NCBI GenBank assembly: GCA_037042185.1
Contig: JAXQJY010000033.1
Coordinates: 2,356,001-2,420,000, forward strand
Reading direction: 5' to 3'
Length of the DNA: 64,000 nt
Origin: Sordariomycetes sp. S80-01Y
Lineage: Eukaryota > Ascomycota > Sordariomycetes
In this document: positions 35,035 to 45,369 of the stretch, piece by piece
Layout of the letters: every line of letters begins with the position of its first letter
Numbering within the stretch: position 1 is the first letter of the stretch
Position numbers and translations under genes: made by a program
The notes under the pieces: model-generated
Databases searched by the model: none
The model's input: the letters and a program-made list of their open reading frames with translations, nothing else
Told to the model about the DNA's origin: nothing

Positions 35035-35862
35035 TCAGGACAAGGTTGACCTAAACCCATTGTATGCTTGCTGGATATCCATTTCCAGCTCCCTTGCTTG
35101 CTGTTCGCTCAACTCTTCGGTGGCCTTCATCTGATTCAGGGTAATGAGCCATTGTACAATCTTGCCGCGGTTGTCGAAATCCTTGTCGGTAACTTTGTTC
35201 ACGGACTGGATGACGTCCGAAAGTAAAGGGTGTAATTGATCCTTCGACAGGAGCCCCAGCTTGACGGCATCGAGGAATGTAATGAACTCCTGAGTTGCCT
35301 CAAGAATGAGGACTCCGCTAGTATTCGATGCCGCGGCGGAAGATGACGGTTGTTGTGGCGTAGGGGCGGATGAGGATGCTGTTACCGTGGTGGACGGCAT
35401 GCCGACTCTTATCCGCTCCGTAGCGCGGGGGACTTCGAGCTATCAGGAATCAGCAGCTGGCCAGTCACTGATTTTCACCAAGACTCACATCCCATCTTGT
35501 CTTGAATTCCTCCAAATCTCCAAATTCCTTCGCGATAGTCTCGTCGGCGAGCAGTGCCTTGTACTGCCTCAACGAACGCTCACAGATCTCAGTATACTCC
35601 GCCTCCGGTACCGCATCCTTCAGGAAGGCCTTCTCTAGTTCATCTATCGTGACAATGATGCTGAAGAGCTCGGCGAGGGATTCTTGCAGATCGCGCTCAG
35701 CGCGGGTGTTGGTGAGCTTCACCTCCTAGACCGGGTGTCAGCGCGGGGCATCGATGCGAGGTCGAAGGTTCGTACTTCGTCGAGGTTGATAGTTGCGGAG
35801 AGGTTACTGTTTGGGACGTAGCTGTGCGGCGTGGGCGCATAGCTTTGCCGTTGAGGAATCAT
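35035..35862 (-). CDS. VPS28: Vacuolar protein sorting protein 28, ESCRT-I subunit
   Basis: Three exons: 35862-35776, 35725-35489 and 35439-35035, with introns of 50 bp (GTACGA..TCTAG) and 49 bp (GTGAGT..GATAG), both phase 0. The product is 242 residues. Vps28 is part of ESCRT-I, which sorts ubiquitinated cargo into multivesicular bodies. The N-terminal core reads INLDEEVKLTNTRAERDLQ and SLAELFSIIVTIDELEKAF. The second junction gives TRWDLEVPRATERIRVGMP, the family signature. The C-terminal four-helix domain follows a Ser/Pro linker (FITFLDAVKLGLLSKDQLHPLL to IQQAYNGFRSTLS). The first intron ends TAGGAG, a tandem NAGNAG acceptor, so one Glu may be included or skipped. Divergent from NOC2 with 266 bp between start codons. 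Confidence 0.95.
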
Positions 35863-36128
35863 GGTGGTGAGTCGAGATGAGGCATTGGAGCTATTGACAT
35901 CGGAGTTGGAGGTCCGATTTGGAGGCGCGGGACACAGGCGGCGGTTACGTCGATGGGGTGGCAGAAATGCTCCACCGCCTGCCCCAAGCGCCGTATCGAT
36001 AAGCTTGTCCCGGGAAAAAAAGTTTTGATGCATATTCCATCTAGCTCGGTGTCCCTCGCAGTGGTCAGCATCTCCCCGATATACCTTTCCAATAGACAAA
36101 GCCTCGTGCCACGAGCCAATCGTTCACG
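35863..36128. promoter_or_regulatory. Compact bidirectional promoter VPS28/NOC2
   Basis: Only 266 bp separate the two start codons, so both leaders and core promoters must lie here. No TATA box is evident. Confidence 0.6.
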
Positions 36129-38498
36129 ATGGGTCCGGGAAAGAAGAACCTCAAAGCGACCAAGAAGTTCGAGAAGAATAAGCTTCGCGGCGTCCTCGAC
36201 AAGCGCAATGCGACCGCCAAGATCAAGCAGCGCCACCAGATGAAGGACAAGAAGAAGGCTCGCACCGCGAAGGATGCTGAATACCTCAAGGGCCCGCCGG
36301 ATGAGGCCGCAGAGTTGAAGAAGGCGAACGGCTTGAAGGGCAAGAAGAAGGTCAATGACATGAGCGTGGATGATTTCTTCCAAGGTGGCTTCGACGACAT
36401 CATCGAGAAGCAAGATGGAAAAAGCGCAAAACTCGGAAAGCGAAAGCGCGATGCGCCAAAAGGCGACGACGTTGAAGAAGGCGAGAGCAGCGAGTCTGAT
36501 GTCTCGCTGGGAGAGCAGCCTGCGATGCCCGACAGCGAGGACGACGAGGAGATCTCGGAAGGAGGGGACGATGGCGGCATGAGCAAAAAGACCATGGACG
36601 ATTTGGCGGAGAAGGACCCTGAGTTCTACAAGTTCCTCAAAGAGAACGACCCCGAAGCGCTCGATTTCGACGACAACGCAGATCTGGCTGAGGTGGATGA
36701 GCTGAGTCAGGGCGAGGACTCCGCCGAGGAGGAGGAGCAGGAAGAACAGCCCAAGAAGAAGCGGAAGAAGGCAAAAGCTGCCGATAACGAGGACGGCGAG
36801 GAGGCTGGGCAGAGCAATGAGCTCACGAGGAAACAGGTCGCCGCGTGGAAGAAGGCTATGGCAGAGAACCACTCCTTGCGCGCAGCGCGTCAGGTCGTCC
36901 TGGCCTTCCGCTGCGCGGCTCACCTCAACGAGGACGAAGAGGAGAGCGGGCGCCCACCCCGATGGACCATCAACGATCCTCAGGTCTTCAACGACGTCCT
37001 GATCCTTGCGCTCAAGGAGATCCCTGTGGCCATGGGCCACCATCTTCCAGCCAAGGAGTCCTCATCTGGCAAGGTCTACGTTCAGACTGAGGGCAAGAAG
37101 TTCAAGACGCTTTCATTGCTGTTGAAGACGTACACATCGTCCATCATGCACCTCCTACGAACCCTCTCGGACGACGGCACCCTGAAGCTCACACTATCTG
37201 CCATCACCCCCGTCCTGCCGTACCTCCTCTCGTTCAAGAAACTCGTCAAAGCCCTCGCCAAATCCGTCGTCAACTTCTGGGCTCAACCCTCCAGCTCCGA
37301 GTCAACCAAAATCACAGCCTTCCTCGTTCTGCGCCGTCTTGTCGTCATCGGCGACAAAGGAATCCGCGAGACCGTTCTCAAGGCTGTTTACCAGGGCCTC
37401 ATCCAGGGTTGCCGCGTCACCAACGCGAACACGATCCAGGGCATCAACCTCATGAAGAACTCCGCCGCCGAGCTCTGGGGTATCGACCCCACCATCGGCT
37501 ACACCACTGCCTTTACTTTCATCCGCCAGCTTGCCATTCACCTGCGGAATAGCATCGTCAACAACAAGAACGATTCTTTCCGCATTGTGTACAACTGGCA
37601 GTACACGCACTCGCTGGACTTTTGGTCTTGCGTGCTGGCTGAGCACTGCAGCCCTCTGAAGGAGGCTGAGACGGGCAAAGAGTCTCAGCTTCGTCCCCTG
37701 ATCTACCCCTTAGTACAGGTCACCCTCGGCGCGCTGCGCTTGATTCCCACGTCGGTCTACTTCCCGCTTCGCTTCCATCTCATCCGCTCCCTCCTGCGCA
37801 CTTCCCGCGCGACAGGAACCTACATTCCCCTCGCATCTGCCCTCCTCGAGGTCCTCAATTCGGCCGAGATGAAGAAGCCGCCCAAGGCTTCAACTCTCAA
37901 GGCGTTTGACTTTTCCATCGCGTACAAGGCTCCGAAGTCGTACCTCAGGACGCGGGTCTACCAGGACGGCGTAGGTGACCAGATAGTCGAGCTCCTCGGG
38001 GAGTACTTCCTCCTCTGGTCCACGTCCATCGCCTTCCCCGAACTCGCCCTGCCAGTCATAATCCAGCTGAAGCGCTGGCTCAAGGCCGCGCGGTCCAAGA
38101 CCACCGGCAACAAGAACCAGAAGCTCGTCGCCTCGCTGGTGCTACTGGTGCAGAAGCTGGAGGCAAACGCAAAGTTCATCGAGGAGAAGAGGTCAAAGGT
38201 CGACTTCGCACCGAGGGATCGGACCCAGGTGGACAACTTCCTCAAGGACTTTGACGTCGGCAAGACGCCATTGGGGGCGTACGTCGTTGGCCAGAGGAAA
38301 GCCAGGGCGGAGAGGGCGAAGATGCTTGAAGAGGCAAGGAAAGAAGATGAGAGGAAAAGGAAAGAGGAGGAGGCTGCTGCTAATGCTGGCAACGAACAGG
38401 TCAGTGAAGATGACGATGAGGACATGGATGACGAAGATGAGATGGACGTGGAGGGCGCCATGTTGGAGGACGGGGATGACGATGAGGACGATGAATAA
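36129..38498 (+). CDS. NOC2: Nucleolar complex protein 2 (ribosome biogenesis)
   Basis: Single exon, 789 residues, start MGPGKKNLKATKKFEKNKLRG. Noc2 forms Noc1-Noc2 and Noc2-Noc3 complexes that carry pre-60S particles through the nucleolus and nucleoplasm. The N-terminus is Lys-rich with nuclear-localisation character, followed by acidic tracts (EDDEEISEGGDDGG, EEEEQEEQPKKKRKK). The conserved Noc2 domain spans about residues 250-660, with blocks SSIMHLLRTLSDDGTLKLTL, NTIQGINLMKNSAAELWGID, YTHSLDFWSCVLAEHC and the helical repeat YIPLASALLEVLNS. The C-terminus is a basic coiled coil (ARAERAKMLEEARKEDERKRK) followed by an acidic tail. All features match the family. No intron. Confidence 0.95.
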   Translation: MGPGKKNLKATKKFEKNKLRGVLDKRNATAKIKQRHQMKDKKKARTAKDAEYLKGPPDEAAELKKANGLKGKKKVNDMSVDDFFQGGFDDIIEKQDGKSAKLGKRKRDAPKGDDVEEGESSESDVSLGEQPAMPDSEDDEEISEGGDDGGMSKKTMDDLAEKDPEFYKFLKENDPEALDFDDNADLAEVDELSQGEDSAEEEEQEEQPKKKRKKAKAADNEDGEEAGQSNELTRKQVAAWKKAMAENHSLRAARQVVLAFRCAAHLNEDEEESGRPPRWTINDPQVFNDVLILALKEIPVAMGHHLPAKESSSGKVYVQTEGKKFKTLSLLLKTYTSSIMHLLRTLSDDGTLKLTLSAITPVLPYLLSFKKLVKALAKSVVNFWAQPSSSESTKITAFLVLRRLVVIGDKGIRETVLKAVYQGLIQGCRVTNANTIQGINLMKNSAAELWGIDPTIGYTTAFTFIRQLAIHLRNSIVNNKNDSFRIVYNWQYTHSLDFWSCVLAEHCSPLKEAETGKESQLRPLIYPLVQVTLGALRLIPTSVYFPLRFHLIRSLLRTSRATGTYIPLASALLEVLNSAEMKKPPKASTLKAFDFSIAYKAPKSYLRTRVYQDGVGDQIVELLGEYFLLWSTSIAFPELALPVIIQLKRWLKAARSKTTGNKNQKLVASLVLLVQKLEANAKFIEEKRSKVDFAPRDRTQVDNFLKDFDVGKTPLGAYVVGQRKARAERAKMLEEARKEDERKRKEEEAAANAGNEQVSEDDDEDMDDEDEMDVEGAMLEDGDDDEDDE

Positions 38499-38805
38499 GT
38501 CAGGCGATAGAGGAGTTAGTAACGATATCTTTCAAATTCACTTCACGGACCATGATATATGAAATGCAACTTCTCATAATTTGTCTGTCCGTCCGCCAAG
38601 GTCGTAATGCCAAAACACAGAAATCCTACAAGGTAGACCTGACCAACTCCCCTAAAAATGCAAAAACAAAACCATGTACGCCGTCCAGTCCGGTAAGCAT
38701 ATCAACCAGCAACACCGAAGAGCAAACTCCTGTTCATTCAAGGCCCTCGGGCCGCCTCTATTCAGGAAGGCAATTTCGAAGTCCTTTTGCGCAGCCACGG
38801 AAAGT
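38499..38805. other. Convergent 3' region NOC2 / SPB gene
   Basis: 307 bp between two stop codons on opposite strands. The region should hold both terminators; no gene. Confidence 0.6.
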
Positions 38806-41800
38806 TCATGAGTCGACAATACCTTCCCACGTCAACTGCTCTGTGCCGCCGGTCGCGTCCCTGACCGTCATGCCCGTGATGTTGAGCACCGTCATTTCTA
38901 CCTCGTCCTCGGTCATCACCTGGCCAGCGGCCTTTTGTCCTTCCAGGACATCATACAGGCTGTATATCTGGTCATTCTTGGCTTCGAGCTGCTTCAGCAG
39001 GGTGCGAATGCTCTCGGCCATGCTCAGCCTGTCTCGACGGCCAAGCGCCTTGTCGCTCCCGTTGTACTGCGACTGCAGACGGGTGAGCTCGAGCTGCAAG
39101 TGCTGGGACTCATCTTCTAAGCCTTTGATGACCATAGCTAGAGCGTGGCCTGGAGCGTGCGCAGGGCGCATGGTTGGGTCTTCGGCCGTGAGGTCGCGGT
39201 CAGTAACCGGAACAGGTCGAGAGACGGTGACTCGCTTCTTGCCGCTAGCAAAGTCGATCGCCGTGACCATTCCCCCGTGGGAGCTGATGCGGCTGCAAAC
39301 AGTGCAGTTGTGGCAGTTGTGCTCACAAAGATTATCTAGCACCCTGCGAGCATCGCTAGTCAGCGCAGGGCCTCCACCCTTTTGCGTCGACGCTGAAGTT
39401 TCGTGCGTGGTGTCGAGATGCGCTCGCCTGTGCGAAGCCCGCGACTGAGATCGAGCATGCTGTGGCTTGTGGCTCTGGTTCGTCACATCGCGAGTTGACT
39501 GTCCCTGGTCAGACTTGGCCTCCTTGCGTGATCTCATAACCTCATGCAAAGCGACCGAACGATCCTGGGTGGTGTTGTCGCCGGAGAGAAATCCCGTCGT
39601 ATCCTCGTTCTCGGAGTCGAGATTAGGCAGAGACGCTCGCTTATTGCGACGTTTGCTTCCTTGGTTAGCAAGATTGGAAGTGCTCTTGCTCGTCTTCATC
39701 GAAGTCTCAGGAACAGCGAAAGCGACCTTTCCGCCAGAACTAGCCTTCGAGGCCTTGCTAGCGTTTCTCATTTGCTGTGAGCTCTTCCTACCATGTGAAG
39801 CTGCGTTCTTTGCCGACGCTTGCATCTGCTCTTCGGTAAAGTCTGCCATCCTTGAGACCCCGTTGCTATGTGCCGTGATCTCGGGCAGCGTGGGGAGCTC
39901 TTTCGTTTCGGTCTCCTCAGCAGGACCAGTCTCATTGGTGTTCATGGTGATGTCGGGGATGAAGAAGGCCGAAGTCATGTTCTCGTCAGTCTCCTCATCG
40001 AGTCGAGCGGAAAAGTCGTCCTTCGGGATGGGACGGCAGTGATCCAATTGCTCTTTCAAAGAAATAACTTCCTGCTTCAGCTTACGCCTTTCATCCTGCA
40101 AGTCGTGGACACTGCGTTCGAAGCCCGCATTCTCCTTACGAAGCATCTTGTTCTCCGTAAAGTACTTTTCGTTGTGACGGACAAGACTTTGATTGTCCTC
40201 GCGAAGGGCTTGAAGATCCTCGTCCTCATCGTGCAGGCCCATGTCCTCACGGAGGTCATTGGCCTCCTCGCGTACAATGTCAAGGTCTTGCTGAGCGTTT
40301 TCGTAGTTGCGACGCAGCTCAACGTTCTCTTCCATCAAGTCTTGGTTCGAAGCGCGCAGGTTTCGGTTCTCGGAGAGGAGAGATTGGTGCTGTTTCTGTA
40401 GCGTACCGTTGTTAGAAGTACGCGAATCGGCTTGCTTCTGTAGCTCCCGAATCTGCTGTTGGAGGTCGTCGTTTTCAGTGCGCAGTGACGAATTTTCCAA
40501 CTCAAGCGCGTCGCGACCATGCTTCAAGTTCACAACGTCTCGTCGGAGGGCCTCGTTGTCCTGGCGCAATTGTTCTGTAGACCCCAGCTGTTTTTGAGAC
40601 GTCTCCAGCTCCTTCTCCCTCGAGCTTAACTTGCGGGTAAGCTTGTTGATATCTTCACAGGCCTCCTGCAGCTTCCGCACAGCGCGGTCCTTTTCTTGAG
40701 CGAGAGAGTCGTTCTCAATTTCGTTGATGCTGATCCTCCGAGAGGCTTGTTCCAATCGTGACTGCAACGATGCTACTTCAATTTCAAGTCCTGGTTCCAT
40801 GTGTTAACGCTGAGAGCTCGAGACCTCGGTCTCTTAACATAACTTACTGTTCTTCTGTTCGTGTAGATGCGCGTTGAGATCATCGGAATGGCTGCGCCCA
40901 GCGCCGGACGGCCTAGACTTGAGCTGGTTCTCAAGGTCCTCGACTTGTTGCTGAAGATTCGCAGCGTATTCTTGGATCTTATCGTAGTGATCTTGCAGCG
41001 AGACGATCTCTTCCCGGATCATATCCATGGAGACAAAGATCTTCTCCCCATCCTCGGGGACCTCTAAGCCGTCGACTTCCGCATGATGCGGCTGTGCAGA
41101 GCTTTCGCGACGGTCGTAGACCTGACCCCTCTTGACGAAGATCGGTACCCCATTCTTCATAGAGCCATTGAAGCGCAGAGTACCCGTGACAAAGTCATTG
41201 AGATGGGAAACATCAGGCATGAAAAATGACCGAACATGGGACGCGTTATGATCCCCATTCTCGGGAGAAGATGGTACAGCTGTCAGGCTCGACTTTGCTG
41301 ACGACATACGCGGCGAGGTACTGTGGTGGTTGCCTTCCTCCATATTCTTGGAGCTCTTGCGAAGTTGGTCCAGAGCATCATTCAGAGAAGACCGTCTTCG
41401 ATCATGCTCATTTGGCGACTGGCGACTGTTGTGGACTTTGGCCAGAGGGCTTGGGTTCCGCGTCTTTTTCGAGTAGCCATGCGCGGATAGGCCACGAGCC
41501 GGAGACTTGTCGAGGATGGAAGACAGGTCTGATTCGCTGTCCACGCGAGGCTGCATTTCCGAACGCGTCCTGACCGAGCCTTGCCATGGGTCTTGTGTGG
41601 AGTCGTCGTTGTCGAAGTTGAACACAGGAGGCTTGTTCTCTTTAGACTCAGCACCGACTGGTCGGGTGTTGCTATAATCGAAGATAGGAGCTGAGTTCCT
41701 CTTCGGCATAGAGTAGAACTCAGGCCATTTCTTGTGAGCTGCCTCAAAGTTGACAGGAAGCTTGCGGGGCGCAGTGACGCGGGCAATATCCTCGTTCAAC

Positions 41801-41961
41801 TTGCGGGTGGACTCGCCGTCGGGATCGGAGAAGACTGACGATAGCGTGACGGTGCCGTGCGACCCGGTAGACGATGGAGGCGAGTTGAATGGGTTGTCGC
41901 GGTTGGCATTCATTTCTCTAAGTATGCGAGAACGATACCTGTTAGCTGTGTCGGCCTCCAT
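38806..41961 (-). CDS. Spindle pole body / Cep57-like microtubule-binding protein (Ppc89-type)
   Basis: Two exons, 41961-40848 and 40790-38806, with a 57-bp intron (GTAAGT..ACCAG, TTAAC branch site). The product is 1032 residues. The junction reads HEQKNRLEIEVASLQSRLE. The first part (1-300) is disordered and Ser-rich. A long coiled coil spans about 315-610 (LEIEVASLQ, then many Leu-heptads such as LRQDNEALRRDVVNLKHG). A basic disordered stretch and a C-terminal block follow: NCHNCTVCSRIS, then LEDESQHLQLELTRLQSQY, and KNDQIYSLYDVLEGQKAAG with MTEDEVEMTVLNITG. That block is the Cep57 microtubule-binding domain signature, found with a Ppc89 centrosome-localisation coiled coil in fungal spindle pole body proteins. 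Role as a core SPB scaffold is inferred from the family. Two ACGCGT boxes lie just upstream. Confidence 0.87.
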
Positions 41962-42763
41962 GGCTCTCGTCACGCGTTGCGTGCGCGGCGCTGGAGTGGG
42001 AGAGCGACGAGGTAGCTGGCAATGATGGTCGTACTAAGAAAACGCGTCGTTGGTGGTGGTAGATTGGCTTCTGGGGGTGCAGTAAAGCAGAAGGCAATTG
42101 CAAAAGATTGTTGCGCGTTGTAAGAAGCTGCAATTGAGACGCGCCTTCGTTGAAGAAGACGTCCAAGTCTGCGTTGCAGAATGGGGAAAGTGGTGGTTGA
42201 GGTCGAGGTTACAGGGATCTGTTTTGGGTTGAAAGTAAACAAACCGGGTCACCGCGCCTGGGATGTGGGTCCCGCGAGGCGCCAATAAAGTCCGGCACAA
42301 GGACAGGTTGGGTCACACTGGGGAGGACTGCCATTTTTTGTCACTCAGCACCCGCTTGACACTAGCCGCCGCTGCAACGGTCCAACTGCTGCCGACTCTT
42401 GTGGCTCCATCGTCACTTGATTCCGAAGTGAAGCACGTTAATCATTGAAATAGTAGTCCACCAACGAGTCATGCTGAGGACAATCACTCATCATCGCTTT
42501 GCCAGGCGGCGGCATGTGGGTCGCGACTCGTCCCACGTCTTATCCTTATCAATGACATCGGCCCCTCATCGAGTCTGAGGCTTTTGACAGCCGTGGCTTG
42601 GACGAACTTCCCGGAATGGCCACGATCCTCGGGTCCATCACTCGTAACTTACGTCTTTGCTTTCAAATTACTATACAATGTCTGTTCGTGGGGTCTGATA
42701 CTACTCGCTGGATTAGAGGAGTCTCAGCTATCGCGCAGACAAAGTCTTGTGGTGACCGTTGAA
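41962..42763. promoter_or_regulatory. Divergent promoter region SPB gene / GH76
   Basis: 0.8 kb between head-to-head genes. It carries ACGCGT at 41972-41977 (11 bp before the SPB gene ATG) and at 42042-42047, candidate MluI cell-cycle boxes bound by MBF in yeasts. No other gene seen. Confidence 0.5.
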
Positions 42764-44668
42764 ATGCGGTGCACGACATGCTTGCTTACCACAGCAACAT
42801 TGGCCAGGGCCTCACAGCTTCCCGGGGGCGTTGCGGAGCCTTTCTATTGCTCCGTATTCCTAGGAGATAGCCCGCTGGACTGTGAGCCTATTCGCGAAAC
42901 GTTCTCGAGCTTTGCGCTCTCCTCGGATGCCAAAGTTGAGAGTGCCGAGATCGATGTGCTTGAGGATGCTTTTGAAGCACTGCTGGTTTTGCAAGGGGAG
43001 TATTACAGTACTGATTATGGGACTTGGACGACAGCCATCGATTGGACAGCTGCTGTCGCCCAAACTCTGCTTACAGGCGCTCTGACGACACTATCCAAGT
43101 CGCTGGGCGAGGTTGATGTTGGCAGGTTTAACGACTGGCAGGCTAAAGAGAATCTGATCTCTTCCTTCTATGATCAAGTCGTGGGCTCGTACTTTGGTCA
43201 GGACATTCTATCCATACGGGGACAGGTGAACTCAACTCAACGTTAACCTATTTACCTTCGCTAATCGTAGTATTAGGCATACGATGACATTTTGTGGGTG
43301 GTGCTTGGCTGGCTTGAAGCCATCAAGTTCGTTTCAACGCACTCCGAGTTGCATTATCCCGTCCATGTCGACACGTTGACACAGTCGAAGCTCCGGAGTA
43401 GTCTGGAGACGATGCCGTGGCATGGTCACAGCTGGGTGAAGTCTTTTGCGCACCGAGCCAGAGTCTTCTGGAATATTGCCTCTCATGGCTGGGATGAGAA
43501 GCTTTGCCACGGTGGCATGAATTGGAATCCACGACTCAACCCCTACAAGAACGCCATCACCAACGAACTTTGGATCGCAGCATCGATATCCATGTATCGG
43601 TACTTCCCTGGCGACAACTTCACCGCTCCTTGGCTTGCTTCGACGGCTTTCCCAAGTAAAGACCCCGCACATTTGGCCGCCGCGGTTGCAGGGCATAAAT
43701 GGCTTATGAACGTCAACATGACAAACTCACAAGGTTTATACGTCGACGGCTACCACATCGACTCGCGGAAGTCCGGAAATACCGAGTGCGATATGCGAGA
43801 TGAAATGGTTTACACCTACAATCAGGGGGTAATTCTCACCGGGCTGCGCGAACTCTGGACCGTCAGCGGGGCATCATCGTACTTGAGAGAAGGTCATGAC
43901 CTGGTCCAGGCAGTTATAAGCGGCACGGGCTGGAGCTTGCAGCACAACGCACCTACTGACGATCTCAGCCGCATTCCACAGGGTGTTTTGCTTCCGTCCT
44001 GGCATGGCATCGGTCGCGGTGGAATATTGGAAGAAAGATGCGACGCAAGTGGCACTTGCTCTCAAGACGGTCAGACATTCAAAGCGGTCTTCTTCCATCA
44101 TCTGTCTGCCTTCTGCAATGCCTTGGACACAACGGCGCGCGACTCGCAAACGGAAGTTGACGTTGAAGCTTACCGTCTAGTTGAGGCATCACATAGGGAT
44201 GCCTGTCGCTCATATCTGGGTTGGGTGCGACACAACGCCGCTGCCGCTGTTCAGACTCGTGATAAACGCGGCCGCTTCGGCATGTGGTGGGGCGCCAGCA
44301 TCTTCAACAGAGTCTGTGTGACCAGAGAGACCGATGGCATTGATCACTTTGCGGAGAACACCACAGATTATCGAGACCGTGGCACACCCAGAGACAACCA
44401 GTGGAGTTTGGATCGTCGCTGGATGCCCGGTGGTCTTGGGAGCATACCCGCGCCATCGGAGAGCCTCTTTCCCGACAGTGATTTGCAGCAGGTCACTCTT
44501 GGCGATCAAAAGACTGGTGCTTTTCATCGCACTCGCACACAGCTTTGCGATGAAGAGATGGATCCCAACGAGCGAGGTCGAGGGCGCACTGTCGAGACTC
44601 AGATTGGTGGTCTGGCTTTGTTAAGGGCCTATTGGGAGATGTCACAGTCAGTTTCGCCGTCGGATTAA
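42764..44668 (+). CDS. Secreted GH76 glycosidase, alpha-1,6-mannanase family
   Basis: Two exons, 42764-43225 and 43277-44668, with a 51-bp intron (GTGAAC..ATTAG, branch GCTAAT). The product is 617 residues. GH76 enzymes act on alpha-1,6-mannan backbones, and fungal members also serve in wall glycoprotein cross-linking (Dfg5/Dcw1). The start was chosen at MRCTTCLLTTATLARASQ, a modest signal peptide; upstream frame has no ATG. The active-site Asp pair is formed across the splice junction, AYDDILWVVLGWLEAIKF. Other family blocks are GMNWNPRLNPYKNAITNELW, VYTYNQGVILTGLREL, GQTFKAVFFHHL and ETQIGGLALLRAYWEM. No C-terminal GPI signal is seen, so it should be secreted rather than wall-anchored like Dfg5. 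It is longer than Dfg5/Dcw1 (about 450). Confidence 0.9.
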
Positions 44669-45369
44669 TCGCTCTGCTCAATGGGAAGCATCTCTACTAC
44701 TACTATAGTGAATCGAATGACAAGATGCCATGACTTCATTCACCACAACATAGGCGAATCCGAGCCAGCTCGCCACCTAGCTTGGAGGAATCGAAGATGG
44801 TTTATATAACGACATCACAAACGACGGGCGAAGCCGAGGTTGATCCACCGGTCACGCAGTCGTTTCGGCATCGTGAGATCCGAATGCCCCGTCATTTTGC
44901 AAGTGCGTCGCAACGGTCGCCCAACTCAGACTTCCGACGAGCCTGGGCAAGCCTCCCTTTTTAGACGGGTCCGAAAGCGAGAGCTCGGGCCGCAGCGATT
45001 CGTCCACACGATCGGGCGCTAAGCCTAGCCGGGAGCACATTCAAGTTCTACCAGGCTCGGACTCGGGTCGCCCTACTTGCACTTGTGCTCTCTTTGGCTT
45101 CCAGCACGATATGAGGGTGGTACGTCAGTTGGCGCATCTCTGGTATGGAGTAGAGCATTTATAGAGTCCTTATCAAGCCCGTGCTGGTCGTTTTAAGACC
45201 CTTCGTCAACGCATCCAGCAGTTTCCTCATCCGGAAATCCTACCCTGTACTCAGCGAACGACCACCAGAAACAGATCACCGCTTCAAGCACTGATAATTC
45301 ACTGCTAACGGTCATACTTGACGTGGATATTTTTGGCTTTAAAAAAATATCTGCCGTTAATCAACCACC
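44669..45369. other. Intergenic region and leader of the split-start gene
   Basis: 0.7 kb. It contains TTTATATAA at 44801 and, at 45306-45359, a nested inverted repeat immediately before the start codon of the next gene. Otherwise nothing recognised. Confidence 0.55.
45306..45359. repeat. Nested inverted repeat (possible mRNA hairpin) before the split start codon
   Basis: GATATTTTT (45326-45334) pairs with AAAAATATC (45343-45351) around an 8-base loop. An outer arm TAACGG (45306-45311) pairs with CCGTTA (45354-45359). The structure ends ten bases before the start codon. Confidence 0.6.

Noticed and set aside
35859-37043. 394-codon minus-strand frame
   Set aside because: It lies antisense to the NOC2 coding region and VPS28 promoter, is Leu-rich as expected from complementing Glu/Lys-rich codons, and has no family motif.
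38552-39448. 298-codon plus-strand frame
   Set aside because: Antisense to the Cep57-like C-terminus, which carries recognised motifs.
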